This document shows positions 11,641 to 23,330 of a stretch of DNA of 64,000 nt, piece by piece; the first letter of the stretch is position 1; the number at the start of each line of letters is the position of its first letter. A model generated the notes under the pieces. It made no database searches. It saw nothing but the letters and a program-made list of their open reading frames with translations, and was not told where the DNA came from. The position numbers and the translations under genes are program-made. This stretch comes from Dipteris shenzhenensis. Lineage: Eukaryota > Polypodiophyta > Polypodiopsida > Gleicheniales. The DNA lies in NCBI GenBank assembly GCA_047967505.1, contig CM106538.1, one strand, 5' to 3'.

Positions 11641-13140
11641 AAAGCTCTAGAATTATATATATAATATCAGACCATGGTGGCTTGCCATGAGCTACCCACT
11701 AGATCTTAAAGGAGACCACCTATGGGATCAAATTCCAAAGGTGGGGAGGAGGGCATTCCTTTTTCTAAGGTGTATTAATTAATTTGATTATTTTTAGAGG
11801 AATGGGTTAAAGCTGATGACGCTGCCACTTAGGTGGTCATAATGTAGGCCGTTGTGAGATATTAGGTTGTGGCAGGTCTTTATGTGAGTATGCTTAGCCT
11901 TTGCTCTCAGTGTGCCTTCCTCTCGTCTCCCATGCTTGACACCTTGTTCTTGGTGACAAAACATGTGTGCCTCAGGATCTATGGAGCACTCTAAGGTGGA
12001 TGGAACCTATGTGGAAACATGATGAAGAGAGTGCTCATGACATGTACCTCAAGTCAATTAGGTTCCAAGATAGATTAGCTTGGACTCATAAAGAGAATCT
12101 TGAGATAGTGCAAAGTGCTTGATTGATATTACTTCAAATGAACCTCCCTTTTATAGGTGAGGGTACTTACATCCATTTGCTTGTTCACATGTGGGATATC
12201 TCCTCCATGCCATGTGGTAGCTTTCCCTTTACTCATACCTTTGCTCTACATGTGCTCATGGCACCACAACTCTCAACACCTCCCCTTGGTGCCATGATCC
12301 TTTGGCTAATACAAGGTGGTTAGATGTGAGTTATAAGATCAAATCCTCCCCTGGGTGCCTACATGGCTACTCCTAGGTGGTTAGGATTGATTTACAAAAT
12401 ATAGGCAAGGTTGGCAAGGTTTTTGTTTCTCAATATATTCCATTGATGTCACCTTTTGGCTCGTGGCTTGATGACGATGTCGTTTGCTTCTTTGCTTGAT
12501 GTAGCTTGATGCATGATGCTTTGTTCTTCCATGTGCCTTTATGCTTTATGTGTGGATGCCATGATTTCTGCTATGGTCATCTCATGCACTTGTGCTTTTG
12601 GCATGCTTTCTGCATTCATTCGTTGCTTTTTCATTTGTTGTAAAGGTCTTACCATGAGCTTTATTTTGCTTCAATGGCAATGTCTAATTGTTAACAATGA
12701 TTATGACTTGATAGATGCATAGAGCTTGAAAAGAGACCACTTTTGCTTTTTGGAGTGCATGAAATTCTTCTTGGATTGGAAGTTATGGCTTGTCAAAGAT
12801 TCTATGAAGAAGAGGGGGCCTTTGCTAATGTGGCACAAGGATTCACATGCAGAATTCCATACTATGCTTACAAAGAGACTGTGCTTGGGGGTGGCACTAT
12901 GCTGACTGTGCATGCTTATGTGGCATTTAGCTAACCTTAACCCTAACTATGGTGGCTTGAGTTGACTAGAGTTGGGTCCTATGTGCCACGTGGCTACTTC
13001 TTTGCTAACCCCTAGTTACTTGACAGACCCTTTACGTGAGTGACCACACCTTGGCTAACTAAGGTTTACTAAACTTAACCGAGGTAAGGCCTTATCTGCC
13101 ACGTTTTTTTTTTTCAAAGGTTTTATAACCTTGGGAAAAA
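11641..13140 (-). promoter_or_regulatory. possible LTR or promoter remnant with minus-strand TATA box
   Basis: Read on the minus strand, CTATAAAAGGGAGG occurs at about 12146-12160, a strong TATA-like motif. Surrounding sequence has short repeats of CCACCTAG/CTAGGTGG type and no coding frame I recognise. This is what a diverged LTR on the minus strand would look like, but I cannot fix termini, PBS or PPT. Treat as a weak call. Confidence 0.25.
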
Positions 13141-14690
13141 GCAGACTTAGCAAAGATCAGATGACCCCTGCTCGTCGGTGATGGAGAAGACATGTCGCTG
13201 GACGCTATGTGAGCTAGGAGGAGCTTGGAGCATTGCATCTGAGGTCGACTGACTGGAGCTTCCTACAGGTGGTCATCATAGATGGGGTTGGCCGTCGGTT
13301 GGAGCTCGAGAGCCGCGGGTGTTTGTAGCTGCAAGCCGGTGCTGACGCTGCCTTACGAAAAACTGCTTGGGTGTCGAAGGGTTGTAGGAGCATCGTGACC
13401 TCTGGAGAGATGTTGTAGATGAAGGTGTTTGGAGAAAAGAGGTCACTGTGGCTACTGTAAGAGGTTTGTTGTGGGCCGGGCTAATGCAATCATTTGAAAA
13501 TGTAGCACCCACAGAGCGTAGAGATGGCTAAGGGGTAGACGCTCATCGAGAGTGCCCTACACTATGTAGTTGGCGTTGGCGACTAGCGGCCATAGATGGA
13601 GCAAGTCCAGCGAGACACGAACACCAGCTCATAGGTGGGCTGCCCGTCGTCTGTTTAGGAGATTTGTTGGTGAGGCAGCTCATTGACAGCAGTTGTGTAG
13701 GGCTGCACTGCCTTTGTTGAGGTCATCTCAGTAGTCCTCTTGTGAGCTGAGTAGAGCTGCGGATTTTCTTGGAGGAGCTAGGGGAACTCTAGTGCTGGGT
13801 GCTTGGGAGCGTAGCTCATTGAGGCTAGTTGTGTAGCCCGTATGCCGCTTGTTGTTGAGCAGAGGTGAAGTGTTTGATCTGTTGTTGGAGCGGGCTGAGT
13901 CATTGTGGGAGCTGAAGACCTGCCTGTCGAGGCACATCTAAGTAGAAGCTTGCTGAAGCACTGCTCGATTGGTTGAGGGTCATTGCACCTCAGTTGCTAT
14001 GATGCTTTTAGTTGTAGAAGCGGGTTGTAGGGCTTGCTATGGGCCTCCCTTTACTGTGTATAGTTGAGCTTTAGCTGAGAGGCCCTGAAATCTATGAGCC
14101 TCACTATGTATAGTCAGCTATGATCCTTGGCATTTGTTTGTGTGGGTTGCTGTTGGGACAAGCATTTCATACTATCGCTTCAAGCATGTGGGTTGCTATC
14201 ATGACACTTCGCCTTTTTGTGTAAGTTGGAGGTGGTTTTATGAATCTCATAGTGTTCTGTGTCTAGGAATGTTTTTCATTATGAATACTTGTGATTCGAT
14301 TTTTCAGTGTGGGAAAATATGGGTGTGATCACAGTAGGTTGTGCTTGAAGTTCACTCCTCTGCTCATCTCTTTGTTGCTATTTCTCTTGAGCCAACTGAT
14401 GACTACTCTATATATTTCTTCCATGGGCTATGATTTACAGCATCTTGGAGCCCGCACTAGTTTCTGAACAGAGCTATATCTAGCTGCAGTGCATATTTTC
14501 CTCAGAATTCAGGTTACGAGCCCATTGTCCTTATTAGTTATATTGGCAACTACTTGTATTAGGAGTATTAGATGCACAGATCACGCACCACCTTTCATTG
14601 AGAGCACAATCCGCAGACATGTGACCAGGATTCCGATAGTGACTGCACCAAAGATCCTTTAGAAGCTTACCAGCCGAAGACTATCTGGTT
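13141..14690. other. no gene recognised
   Basis: Moderately GC-rich sequence with many stops in all frames. The open frames at 13276-13512, 13728-13937 and 14134-14328 are short and show no domain. It may be old transposon DNA, since it abuts the hAT relic, but nothing in it can be named. Confidence 0.35.
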
Positions 14691-14691
14691 C

Positions 14692-15446
14692 CTAAGAGGT
14701 ATCCTTATTTTTGTTGTTGCCATTGTTTGAGCTTTCATCAGAACTACCAGAAGCCCTATCCACATATGATAAAGTTGTTCCATTTCTTAGATTTAGAACG
14801 ATTTTTGGAATGCTCTTTTGTTTTGATCCTACATATGGTTTAGGGATGGAAGGATCTAAGCGTAAGGCTATTGATTTTGAGTTATCTAAATGACAACGAA
14901 AGTATGTCAATCAGGTCCTTCGAGATGAGCTTCTTGCATAGATAAATAACATGAGTACAAAGGAGATGGAGATGACCATAGAAAGCACTTTTAGATTGTG
15001 TGCTCTCAAAAAACATTTTGGATGGGACATTAACATGGACAATATAAAGTACAATGGTTTGTTGGATTTTGGAAAGCTTTATTCACAGTCTTCCCTTTTT
15101 TGAGAAGTCATGCACCAGCAAAGTAATTTAATGGAAAAACGTTCAAATGCAAGGTTCGATGGTTCAGCTTTGGAACGAGCTCTCTCGTAGTACATTCCTA
15201 CAAGATAACATTTCTGAGTCCTTCAAGCTTGCAAATTTATGTCAAACCTTTATTCTTGGCTCAGTTGAGGATGAAAGGTGTTTTAGTACTCTCGGTTACT
15301 TGAAGAATAAGCTTCGTAAAATGCTAGATGATAACTTAGATCTTAGCTTGAGATTATACTCTTGTTCTTATGATGTTAGTAGCTTTCCGTATGATAGAGC
15401 ATTAGCACTCTGGAAGTCAAGCTGTAAAAGAAAAGGCTATAATTAG
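14692..15446 (+). pseudogene. hAT-family transposase relic (C-terminal part)
   Basis: hAT transposases cut and paste DNA and end in a dimerisation domain. The frame 15147-15446 contains F-I-L-G-S-V-E-D-E-R-C-F-S-T-L-G-Y-L-K-N-K-L-R, then D-N-L-D-L-S-L-R-L-Y-S, matching that hATC pattern (S-x-x-x-E-R-x-F-S ... K-x-x-L-R ... L). Upstream, 14711-14893 and the stretch to 15110 give transposase-like pieces (for example L-C-A-L-K-K-H-F-G-W-D-I-N) in other frames with stops. The N-terminal zinc finger, catalytic core and terminal inverted repeats are not recognisable. The family call rests on the C-terminal domain only. Confidence 0.6.
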
Positions 15447-16320
15447 CTTTTTTGGACTATTTAAACTAGACTTTGAGAATTTTCTTCCCCATTGGATTTG
15501 AAGGATATTCATTATCCTTAAACAATTTTATGTTTTGCATACTCTACAGTATCCTAAATGCTAGCTATTTCATGTATTTTGGAATTATGTAAAACGAAAA
15601 AGATAGAGTTTTCAATATAACTAGTTTTTAGTATATTTGTGAAAATTGAAAGTTTTTTAAATGCCCTAGAATATTTAGCCAAGTTTTGAAACAAAAATTA
15701 TAACAAAAGATATAATTTGCCAATTCTTTGAAACTTTTAAAAATAATTTATGAAAAATTTTGCTAGTATATTATAATACTATGTTTCTATACCTTCGATA
15801 AAAACATCCCTGGTCTCTATCACTGTAGACAATGACAAACACCATAACACCGCCCTTGGAGAAGGATTTGCCATCACACGACGTGCGAGATCATGAAGAT
15901 TTGTGAAAGAAATTCCATTTGAGTGGTTTTCTGCAAAAGTATTAAGTCAAAATTCCCTCCTTTTTAAAAATAAATATAAACAGAGAGAGGCAAAAGCAAA
16001 ATCGGAAGACACTTGAACCAAGAGGGTGATTGGGACCACAAATCACCGAGCAATTGGAGATCGTCGAGCACATAAATGACTACAAGCGACATCATTGGTC
16101 ACATATCTCCCACTCTAGTCCTTTCTACCTCTGATCAAAGAGCGACATAAGTGATTTCTTTTGCTTTATATTTCATACACTTAGTATCTTCCACCATCCA
16201 TTTCTTACCATATGCACTTTTTCATCCGTTTAATTCTCATACACTTAGTATCTTTATTTTTCTCCGCTCTGCTTTATTTGTATTTATCGCATTATCATGG
16301 CACATCAGCCATAACCACCC
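15447..16320. other. AT-rich gap between hAT relic and chromovirus D gag
   Basis: No coding frame is supported. Part of it may be the 3' flank of the hAT relic, and the last few hundred bases the leader of chromovirus D. I compared it by eye with the D LTR at 23331-23873 and saw no match, so the D 5' LTR is not here. Confidence 0.35.
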
Positions 16321-16568
16321 ATGCTCCAAGAGCAGTTAGATGGACTTCAGGCACAGTTGGCCGATGAGCATGAGCATAGGGAGAGATTGGAAAAGAAAAT
16401 CAATGGTAAGAAAAGGAAGAGACATTCATCTGATGATGATTTCGATAATGATACTATTATCAGGACTGTTAAAGCCACAGTGAGAGCACAAAATTTAAGG
16501 AAGAAGAGTAAGATAATTAGTAAAGCTTTCTTGTTTCAAAATTTTGATGGAAAGAAAGAAGCATGCAC
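16321..16568 (+). pseudogene. gag: chromovirus D gag, N-terminal part, split by copia-C
   Basis: The frame starts M-L-Q-E-Q-L-D-G-L-Q-A-Q-L-A-D-E, a coiled-coil-like stretch, then a basic segment (G-K-K-R-K-R-H). It then reads F-D-G-K-K-E-A-C-T-V, the usual entry into a Ty3 gag domain. Copia-C is inserted at 16569. Across the insertion, at 21457 (after one copy of the 5-bp target repeat), the frame continues L-S-W-I-N-Q-L-D-D-Y-F and E-K-D-K-I-K-C-A, the expected gag continuation. At about 21536 the gag jumps straight into RNase H, so the rest of gag, protease and RT were deleted from D. Confidence 0.72.
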
Positions 16569-17286
16569 TGTAAGAAAATAATACAACGTTTGTGCTCAAC
16601 AGATAATAGGATCTCGTACACAAGAGAGAAAACAAGATAGTATGGAGAATCAAAAATTTGATTACTGTAGAACTGATACAATAGATGGCACTGCCTCCCA
16701 ACCGTGCGCTCCTATGAAAGAAGCTTCGATGGCATGCTGGAAACAATAGAAGACAGAGGCTGGATGCTAAGGAATCAGGGTTGCTATAGCCAGTGATGAA
16801 ATGGGCTTCATGAACTTGCTCTTATATACACCAGTCGTAGTCGGTTAGGCTCAATTAGGTGACCGACCCAGTCTGCCTAAAATGGTCGACTAGGGGTCCG
16901 GCCAATGACCATATGATAGAATCGGTGCGCAAAACAAAGCAACTAACCTACGGTCACCATTTTGCCCAGAGCCATCTGGGATCATTTGAGGCTCCAAACG
17001 GGCCTCCCAACCCGAGAGTGGGCTGCCTCAAGAAATGCTCCATCTACCCTCAGTGCGGTCAGTCAAGGGATGCCTTCCCACACTTGCATGTAGCCTACTT
17101 GGTAGTGTGCCAACTCTATCTGAAGCCGTCCAGCCATCAGGCCACACATGGCTCCATCTGGTGTCCAAACCAAGACTTATCGGATAACTGAGCTACTCAA
17201 ATGCCTTCTGCTCATATGGGGGGCTTACAAGTAGAGTTAGCTGGTTCCCGTGTAGTTACATGAGAGTGGAGCATTGATATCTAGCA
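16569..17286 (-). repeat. copia-C 3' LTR
   Basis: 718 bp, matching 20727-21451 over its length with many scattered substitutions. On the minus strand a TATA-like motif (TGTATATAAG) lies near 16821-16830. A run of C on the plus strand just right of 17286 is the purine tract on the element strand. By eye the pair is clearly more diverged than the copia-B pair, so copia-C is the older insertion. Confidence 0.93.
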
Positions 17287-17316
17287 CCCCCCCTCAATGT
17301 CCACCCACAAGTGAAC

Positions 17317-18063
17317 TTACTTTTTCCGCCCAATGCGAAGTCGATGAAGATGCCTCTCCAGCAAGTCTCTTCCAAGAGCCTTCGTGAAGATGTGTGCAGC
17401 ATTCTCTGTAGTCGGACAGTATAGCAAGTCGACCTCTCCATCCATGATGAGCTCACATACAAAGTGATATTGAATCTCAATGTGTTTTGTGCAAGCGTGG
17501 AAGATCGGGTTCTTTGCAATCGCCATGCAACTCTGATTGTCACATGATAACTGCATAGGCTTGTTCTGCACTACACCCATGTCCCCCAAAATCCTCCTCA
17601 ACCACACTACCTCGCAAGAAGCAAAGCATGTAGATTTGTACTCGGCCTCGGTAGAAGAAAGAGAAACTGTGGGTTGCTTCTTGCTGACCCATGACACAAC
17701 TCCATATCCAAGTGAGAAACAGTACCCTGTCACTGATCTCCTGCTATCCACGTCTCCTACCCAATCCGAGTCACAGAATCCAATCAAGATGTTGCCCTTG
17801 GTATAGGTGATGCCATAATCAAGTGTGCCTTTGATGTATTTCAGCATCTGCATCCCTACCCTCCAATGGTTCTCCCAGGGCTTATTGGAAAACCTACTTA
17901 GTACACCAGTCACAAAACTGATGTCCGACTGTGTGTTGCACAGGTAAATCGAGCTGCCCATAAGCCTTCTGTACTTTGCTTCGTCCACTAGTGGTGATGA
18001 ATCCTCGTTTGAGAGCTTCACGTCAACCTCCATAGGGGTACCAACTGTCTTACACTTAGCCAT
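17317..18063 (-). pseudogene. rnh: copia-C RT end and RNase H
   Basis: The frame includes the copia connection (M-A-K-C-K-T-V-G-T-P-M-E-V-D-V-K-L) and RNase H with D-S-D-W-V-G-D-V-D-S-R-R-S-V-T-G-Y, S-K-K-Q-P-T-V-S-L-S-S-T-E-A-E-Y and H-A-C-T-K-H-I-E-I-Q-Y-H. These are complete apart from substitutions. It ends at 17317, about 20 bases before the purine tract, as copia polyproteins usually do. This is the best-preserved part of copia-C. Confidence 0.88.
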
Positions 18064-18732
18064 GCCAAAGGCCTTCAGTATCTCTCTAGCATACTTCAGC
18101 TGTGAAATGAAGATCTATTTCCGCTCCTGCCAAACTTCAATCCCCCAAAAGAAATGCATCAGTTCGAGGTCTGTCATTTCAAACTCTCTTCCTAGCAAAT
18201 GCTTCGTTTGCGAGATCTTCTCTTCATGGTTCCCTATTATGACAAGTTCGTCCACATAAAGGACCACGATCATACACTTGCCTCCTTCTCTGAAGATATA
18301 CAAATTTGCATCAGATGGGCTCCTCCTGAACCCGTTTTATAGAAAGTAGGCATCAATTCAATGGTACCATGCTCATGGGGCCTGTTTTAGCTCATAAAGT
18401 GCCTTCTTCAGTTTGCAGACTTTACCTTCTGTACCATGGATCTCAAAACTTGGTGGTTGTTCCACGTATACCTCCTCCTTGAGATCTCCATTCAAAAAGG
18501 TGGATTTCACATCCATCTAAAACACGAGCCAACTTCCCTGGGCAGCTAAAGCCAAAACATTGTGAATTGTGATTAGTCGAGCTGTGGGAGCAAAAGTATC
18601 TTGATAATCAAAACCATGTACCTATGCAAATCCTTTTGCCATGAGCCGAGCCTTGTACTTATCCAACGTGCTATTGGAATTGTACTTGGTCTTGTACACC
18701 CACTTGGTTCCAATTACCTTGCATTTTGGTGG
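18064..18732 (-). pseudogene. rt: copia-C reverse transcriptase, several stops, YVDE active site
   Basis: Readable blocks are G-T-K-W-V-Y-K-T-K-Y, K-Y-K-A-R-L-M-A-K-G-F-A, M-D-V-K-S-T-F-L-N-G-D-L and L-K-K-A-L-Y-E-L-K-Q-A-P, separated by in-frame stops. The active-site motif reads Y-V-D-E (GAA at 18247-18249) where functional copia RTs have Y-V-D-D. Even without the stops, the second catalytic aspartate would be missing. Confidence 0.85.
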
Positions 18733-19605
18733 TCAGTCCACAAGGTCCCAAGTGTTGTTCTTCATTATGGAGCCATACTCCGGCTGCATAGCCTCCATCC
18801 ACCTATCATCACCCTGTGCCTCTTCAAGGCACTTGGGTTCATCAGCACAGATCACTTTTGTCATCAAAGCATAGTTGACCAAGTGTTCCTGTACCCTTCT
18901 TTGTTCCTCTAATCTCTTGGACTGGCGGTGTTCGGATGGTTCCTCCTCAATGGCTGGAGGTTCTCTACCATCCAAAATCTGCTTTACCCACTTCAGGAAT
19001 GGCCGTTGCCATTGTGGTTCTACAGGCTCTTCTTCATCTTCTTTGTCTTGAATCCTCCCAAGCACCGTTGGGGGAGTTCGGTCTACTACTGAAGGCGGTA
19101 CTGGATGGATATCCTGGTCCTGGTTGGTGGGGAAGGAAGCATCCTCCTCCAATTGATGCGGCTGTTTTGAGAAGACCACATCGTGACTTACAATTACCTT
19201 CTTGGTAATAGGGTTATAGAGACGGTAACCCTTCGTCTCTTCACTATAGCCCAAGAAAACACACTTTCGGTTCTTCAGTTCCCATTTGGTCCTGGTAGCA
19301 TCAAGGACATGCACAAAACAGTCACATCCAAAAACTCTAAAATGTGCAGCTAAAGGTTTCTTACTAGAAAAGGCTTGTAGTGGAGTCATCCCATTCACAG
19401 TCTTCGTGTAGATGTTGTTGCACTGTGTACCTTTACCAATGACCTTCCCTTGAAGATCTAGATTCTGTGCACCATTCTTATCGAATTGAACTTTGAGGTC
19501 CCGATCCATGATCACAAAAATGGACAACAAGTTCCTCTTGATATCTGGCACATAAAGAACATCGGACAACTGTTTTACAACTCCATCTGACTTGAGAGCA
19601 ATCAT
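18733..19605 (-). pseudogene. int: copia-C protease/integrase junction with core deletion
   Basis: The frame starts in the protease C-terminal part (L-S-D-V-L-Y-V-P-D-I-K-R-N-L-L-S) and passes at once from N-I-Y-T-K-T-V to N-G-M-T-P-L-Q-A-F-S-S-K-K-P, the end of the integrase domain. The H-H-C-C region and the D,D,E catalytic core between them are gone. It then continues with F-G-C-D-C-F-V-H-V, K-C-V-F-L-G-Y-S and the start of RT. The deletion leaves the frame open. Confidence 0.85.
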
Positions 19606-20655
19606 ACCTTTTCCTTTGCCTGGACATTTTGCATCATTGTCGACTGCTACCAGGATGTCATTCCCTACCAGCTATAGAGAGGTATACCAATCCTTCCGAC
19701 TGGTCATGTGGCATGATGCACCACTGTCAATGATCCATGGTTCATCTGCAGGTACATGAATTGCCTCCGTGCAAATCTCCTTAATTGCGATGAACAGCTC
19801 TATTGGTACTGCCTGCGTGCTATTGCTGGACTCTTTCTTTACTCCGTTCTTCTCATCTGCAATCTTCTTTTGGCACTCATTCTACTTGTGCCCTGCCTTG
19901 TTGCAATAGAAGCACTTGATCTTCTTCTTTCTATTTTTATCATCAGAAGAAGATGGGTTACCAGAGTCCTTACCCTTACCTTTCTTTGATCCAGTCCAAA
20001 AAGCCGAATCTTCTCTAGTCCTCATCTTTTGATGCATCTCCTCCTCCAGAAGCATCGCATTGAAATCCTCAAAGTTGAGGGGCGGATTTCTATTCTGCGT
20101 ATTCAGCACCGTAACAAGACCATCGTACTTTGGTGGGAGAATCCGTATGCACCTTCATGCTAGATTCTCGCTGGTGATGGTGATGCCAATCGCAGTCATC
20201 TCATCGTGCAGATTCTTCACCCTGGTGATGAACTTCTCTGCCACTTCAGACTCAGAAAACTTCTCGTTCGCGAGTTGAGTCTCCAGATTTTGAACCCGCA
20301 TCTGATTCGTGACCTCGTACTGATTTTTCAAGACCGTCCATGCCTCCTCTGCTGTGGTGACATGTTGAATTAATGCCATGATGGAATCACTAACACTGCA
20401 GAAAATAGAACACAACGCATCTGCATTTCTTCTTGTCCATGCGAGAATCTCATTTGCAGTTGGTACTATTTGTTAACCTGCATTGGCTGGATCCGATCTC
20501 GCAACCGGCCTCACGTCCACCCTAGTAGCAGTGTCCCAAAGCTCATATGCACTTAGGATGGTCTTCATCTTGAACTTCCAGAGTGGATAGTTAGAGCTGT
20601 CCAACTTTTCGCTTTTGCCGAATGGTGGGATTCACAGAATTGCGGGCTGGGCCAT
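19606..20655 (-). pseudogene. gag-pro: copia-C gag and protease
   Basis: An ATG at 20655 begins M-A-Q-P-A-I-L followed by TGA. Past the stop the frame shows the copia gag motif Y-P-L-W-K-F-K-M, then E-A-W-T-V-L-K-N-Q-Y-E-V and a zinc knuckle (CFYCNKAGHK, with its last cysteine after a stop). The protease motif W-I-I-D-S-G-A-S-C-H-M-T-S is intact. At least four stops interrupt the frame; those I could judge are explained by C-to-T changes of CGA or CAA. Confidence 0.82.
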
Positions 20656-20726
20656 CTCTCACAATCTGCTCACAAACAGAAAACTCACTACCAAATCTTC
20701 TTGCTAGAGTCCAGGCTCTGATACCA

Positions 20727-21451
20727 TGTAAGAAAATAATACAACGTCTGTGCTTAACAGATAACAGGATCTCGTATGCAAGAGAGAAAACAAGATAGTA
20801 TGGAGAATCAAAAATTTGATTACTATAGAACTGATACAATAGATGGCGCTGCCTCCCAACCATGTGCTTCTGTGAAAGAAGCTTTGATGGCGTGCTGGAA
20901 CTAGTAGAAGACGGAGGCCGGATGCTAAGGAATTAGGGTTGCTATAGCCAGTGATGAAATGGGCTTCAGGGGCTTGCTCTTATGTAGCCACCAGTCATAG
21001 TCAATTAGGCTCAATTAGGTGATCGACCTAGTCCGCCCAAAACGGTCGACTGGGGTCAGTCTCAAAATAGGCCATCGACCATACGATAGAACCGGTGCGC
21101 AAAACAGCTGACCTATGGTCACCGTTCAGCCCAGAGCCATCCAGGATCATCTGAGGCTCCAAACAGGCCCTGCAACTCGAGAGTGGGCTGTCCCGAGAAA
21201 TGCTCCATCTACCCTCAGTGCGGTTAATCAAGGGACGCCTTCCCGCACTTGCATGTAGCCTAGTTGGCGGTGTGCCAACTCTATCTAAGCCGATTAGCCA
21301 TCAGGCCACACATGGCCCCCATCTGGTGTCCAAACCTGGACCTACCAGATAACTGAGCTACTCAAATGCCTTCTCCTCATATGGGGGCCTTACAAGTAGA
21401 CTTAGCTAGTTCCCACGTAGTTACATGAGAGTGGAGCATTGATATCTAACA
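20727..21451 (-). repeat. copia-C 5' LTR
   Basis: 725 bp, partner of 16569-17286. The minus-strand junction reads TTACA then TGGTATCAGAGC, so the initiator-Met primer site abuts the LTR. The TATA-like motif of the other copy is changed here to TACATAAG (about 20979-20986), so the promoter copy that would drive the element carries a mutation. Confidence 0.93.
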
Positions 21452-23330
21452 TGCACTGTCTTGTCTTGGATCAATCAGCTAGATGATTATTTTTTAGGGG
21501 AGAAATTCTTTGAAAAAGATAAGATTAAATGTGCTAGACATCCAATAGCATATGAGAGCCGAAAATTAAAACCAACAGAATGAAATTATAGCACATATGA
21601 TAAAGAATTAATCGTTGTTGTGCATGCCTTACAAATGTGGAAACATTATTTGATGGGATCTGACTTTCTTATCAAAACCGATCAGCAAAGTATCAAGCAT
21701 TTGTTGACTCGCCACTTATATCTGATAGGCACATCAAGTGGGCATCATTTATACAGAGTTTTCAGCCCATGATTCAGTATCAACCTAGAAAGGAGAATGT
21801 AGTTGCTGATGCTCTTAGTAGAAAGCCAAGTATTAATCACATCACTACTGTAGAGACCCAACCTTTTGAAGGTATGAAGAATTCTTATCAAGGGGATCCA
21901 GACTTCTCCGATATATAGAACAAATTAAAAAATAATAGTTGGAATCCTATGTTGGACTATTCATGCACTGATGGATACCTCTTTTATAAAAAGAAATTAT
22001 GCATCACTTGACCCTTTAGACAAATTGTACTGGAGGAAATGCACCAACCACCATATATGGGACATAGGGGAGTGACTGCCACTTTACAAGTGATAGCAAG
22101 AGAATTTCATTGGCCTACTATGAGAAAAGATGTGGCTAAGTTTGTAGCCAAATGCATCACTTGTCAGAAAATCAAAAGTTACAAAGGCAAGACCCCAGGA
22201 TTGCTAATGCCTTTGCCTATTCCTATGCAACCTTGGGAACAAATATCTATGGATTTCATAACAGGTTTTCCCACTACAACGAATCAAAATGATATGATTT
22301 GGATGATAGTAGATCGCTTTAGTAAGCAAGCTTATTTCATCCCATGCAGGTAGACTTTAACAGCTCAGCAAGCTGCACATTTATTCATCAAGCATATCTT
22401 TGTTCATCATGGCTTGCCAAAGATTATAGTGTCTGATCGAGATTCAAAGTTTTGCAGTAATTTCTAGACTGCATTATTTCATAATCTAGGCACTAAGTTA
22501 GATTTCTCATCATCTTTTCATCTAGAATCAAATGGTCAAAATGAAGTTACAAACAGTACTATTTTGGATATGATAAGAGCTTATGCAGGAAATCAACCAA
22601 AGACTTGGGACAAATACATTCATCTCTTACAGTTTGCTTATAATAATACTCCTCATTCTGCAACTAGAAGAGCACCCTTTGAGATTATCTATGGGAAGGT
22701 TTTACCTATTCCTATCACACGATTGACCTATAGAGTGGAAGCAACAGATGCATTTACCCATGATTATCAAAATATTCTCAAAGAAGTTCGAGAAGCGATT
22801 GCAATAGGTCATTAGAAGTACACAAAACAAGCTAATAAGAAATGGAAAAACATGCTTTTTAAAGAAGGCGTTTATGTACTTCTTCGGATTGAGAAAAGAA
22901 GATTGAAGAGTGTTGAGAAATGGCCAGTAATCAAGATGTCACCACGTTTTTATGGACCATTCAAGGTGATTCAGAAAATCAATGATCTAGCTTATAGGCT
23001 TGAATTACCTGATAATTGAAAAATACATAATTCTTTCCATATCAGCCTTTTAAAGCCCTTTAAAGGACCTTTACCTATTCATCCTATCTATGAAGAGGCC
23101 CCATTGATTGTTGATGAAGAAGAAATTCTAGAACCCGAATGCATTGTTGATCATCAATAGACCTCGACCCAAAAAGGAAATGTCTATACTAAATACTTGC
23201 CCAAATTTAAGAACCATCCCAGAGACGATGCTCAGTGGATGCCTGAGCAGTTCTTTCGAACTTTCTAGACCTCCTTAGTTCCTATAATCAAACACGCAAC
23301 TAAGGTCAATTGCAATCCAAGCAAGAGGGA
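21452..23330 (+). pseudogene. pol: chromovirus D gag tail, RNase H, integrase and chromodomain
   Basis: Bases 21457-21536 finish the gag fragment. RNase H then follows (H-P-I-A-Y-E-S-R-K-L, Y-D-K-E-L-I-V-V-V-H-A-L, K-T-D-Q-Q-S-I-K-H-L). Integrase has the HHCC finger (G-H-R-G ... C-I-T-C-Q), D in I-S-M-D-F-I-T-G-F-P, D in V-S-D-R-D-S-K-F and E in N-G-Q-N-E-V-T-N. A C-terminal block at about 23095-23270 (E-E-I-L-E-P-E-C-I-V-D ... Y-T-K-Y-L-P-K-F-K-N-H-P) looks like the chromodomain that targets chromoviruses to chromatin. Stops at 22351, 22813, 23017 and 23158 break the frame. Several fit Gln-to-TAG or Trp-to-TGA changes. Confidence 0.85.

Larger units (their letters stand above)
16569..21451 (-). 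mobile_element. Ty1/copia retrotransposon copia-C, both LTRs and TSD present
   Basis: LTRs lie at 16569-17286 (3') and 20727-21451 (5'), with minus-strand termini TGTTAGATATC (5' LTR; TGCTAGATATC in the 3' LTR) and TTTCTTACA. The primer site TGGTATCAGAGC sits directly inside the 5' LTR, and a purine tract (TTGAGGGGGGG) sits directly inside the 3' LTR. TGCAC flanks the element on both sides (16564-16568 and 21452-21456), a perfect 5-bp target-site duplication. The insertion interrupts the gag of chromovirus D. Internal genes are broken: multiple stops, no integrase catalytic core, and an altered RT active site. Confidence 0.95.

Noticed and set aside
12937-12956. AACCTTAACCCTAAC as telomeric repeat
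   Set aside because: Isolated single match, no array.
15447-16320. A 5' LTR of chromovirus D directly before its gag
   Set aside because: No similarity to the D LTR at 23331-23873 could be seen, so the upstream copy at 8511 is the only candidate.
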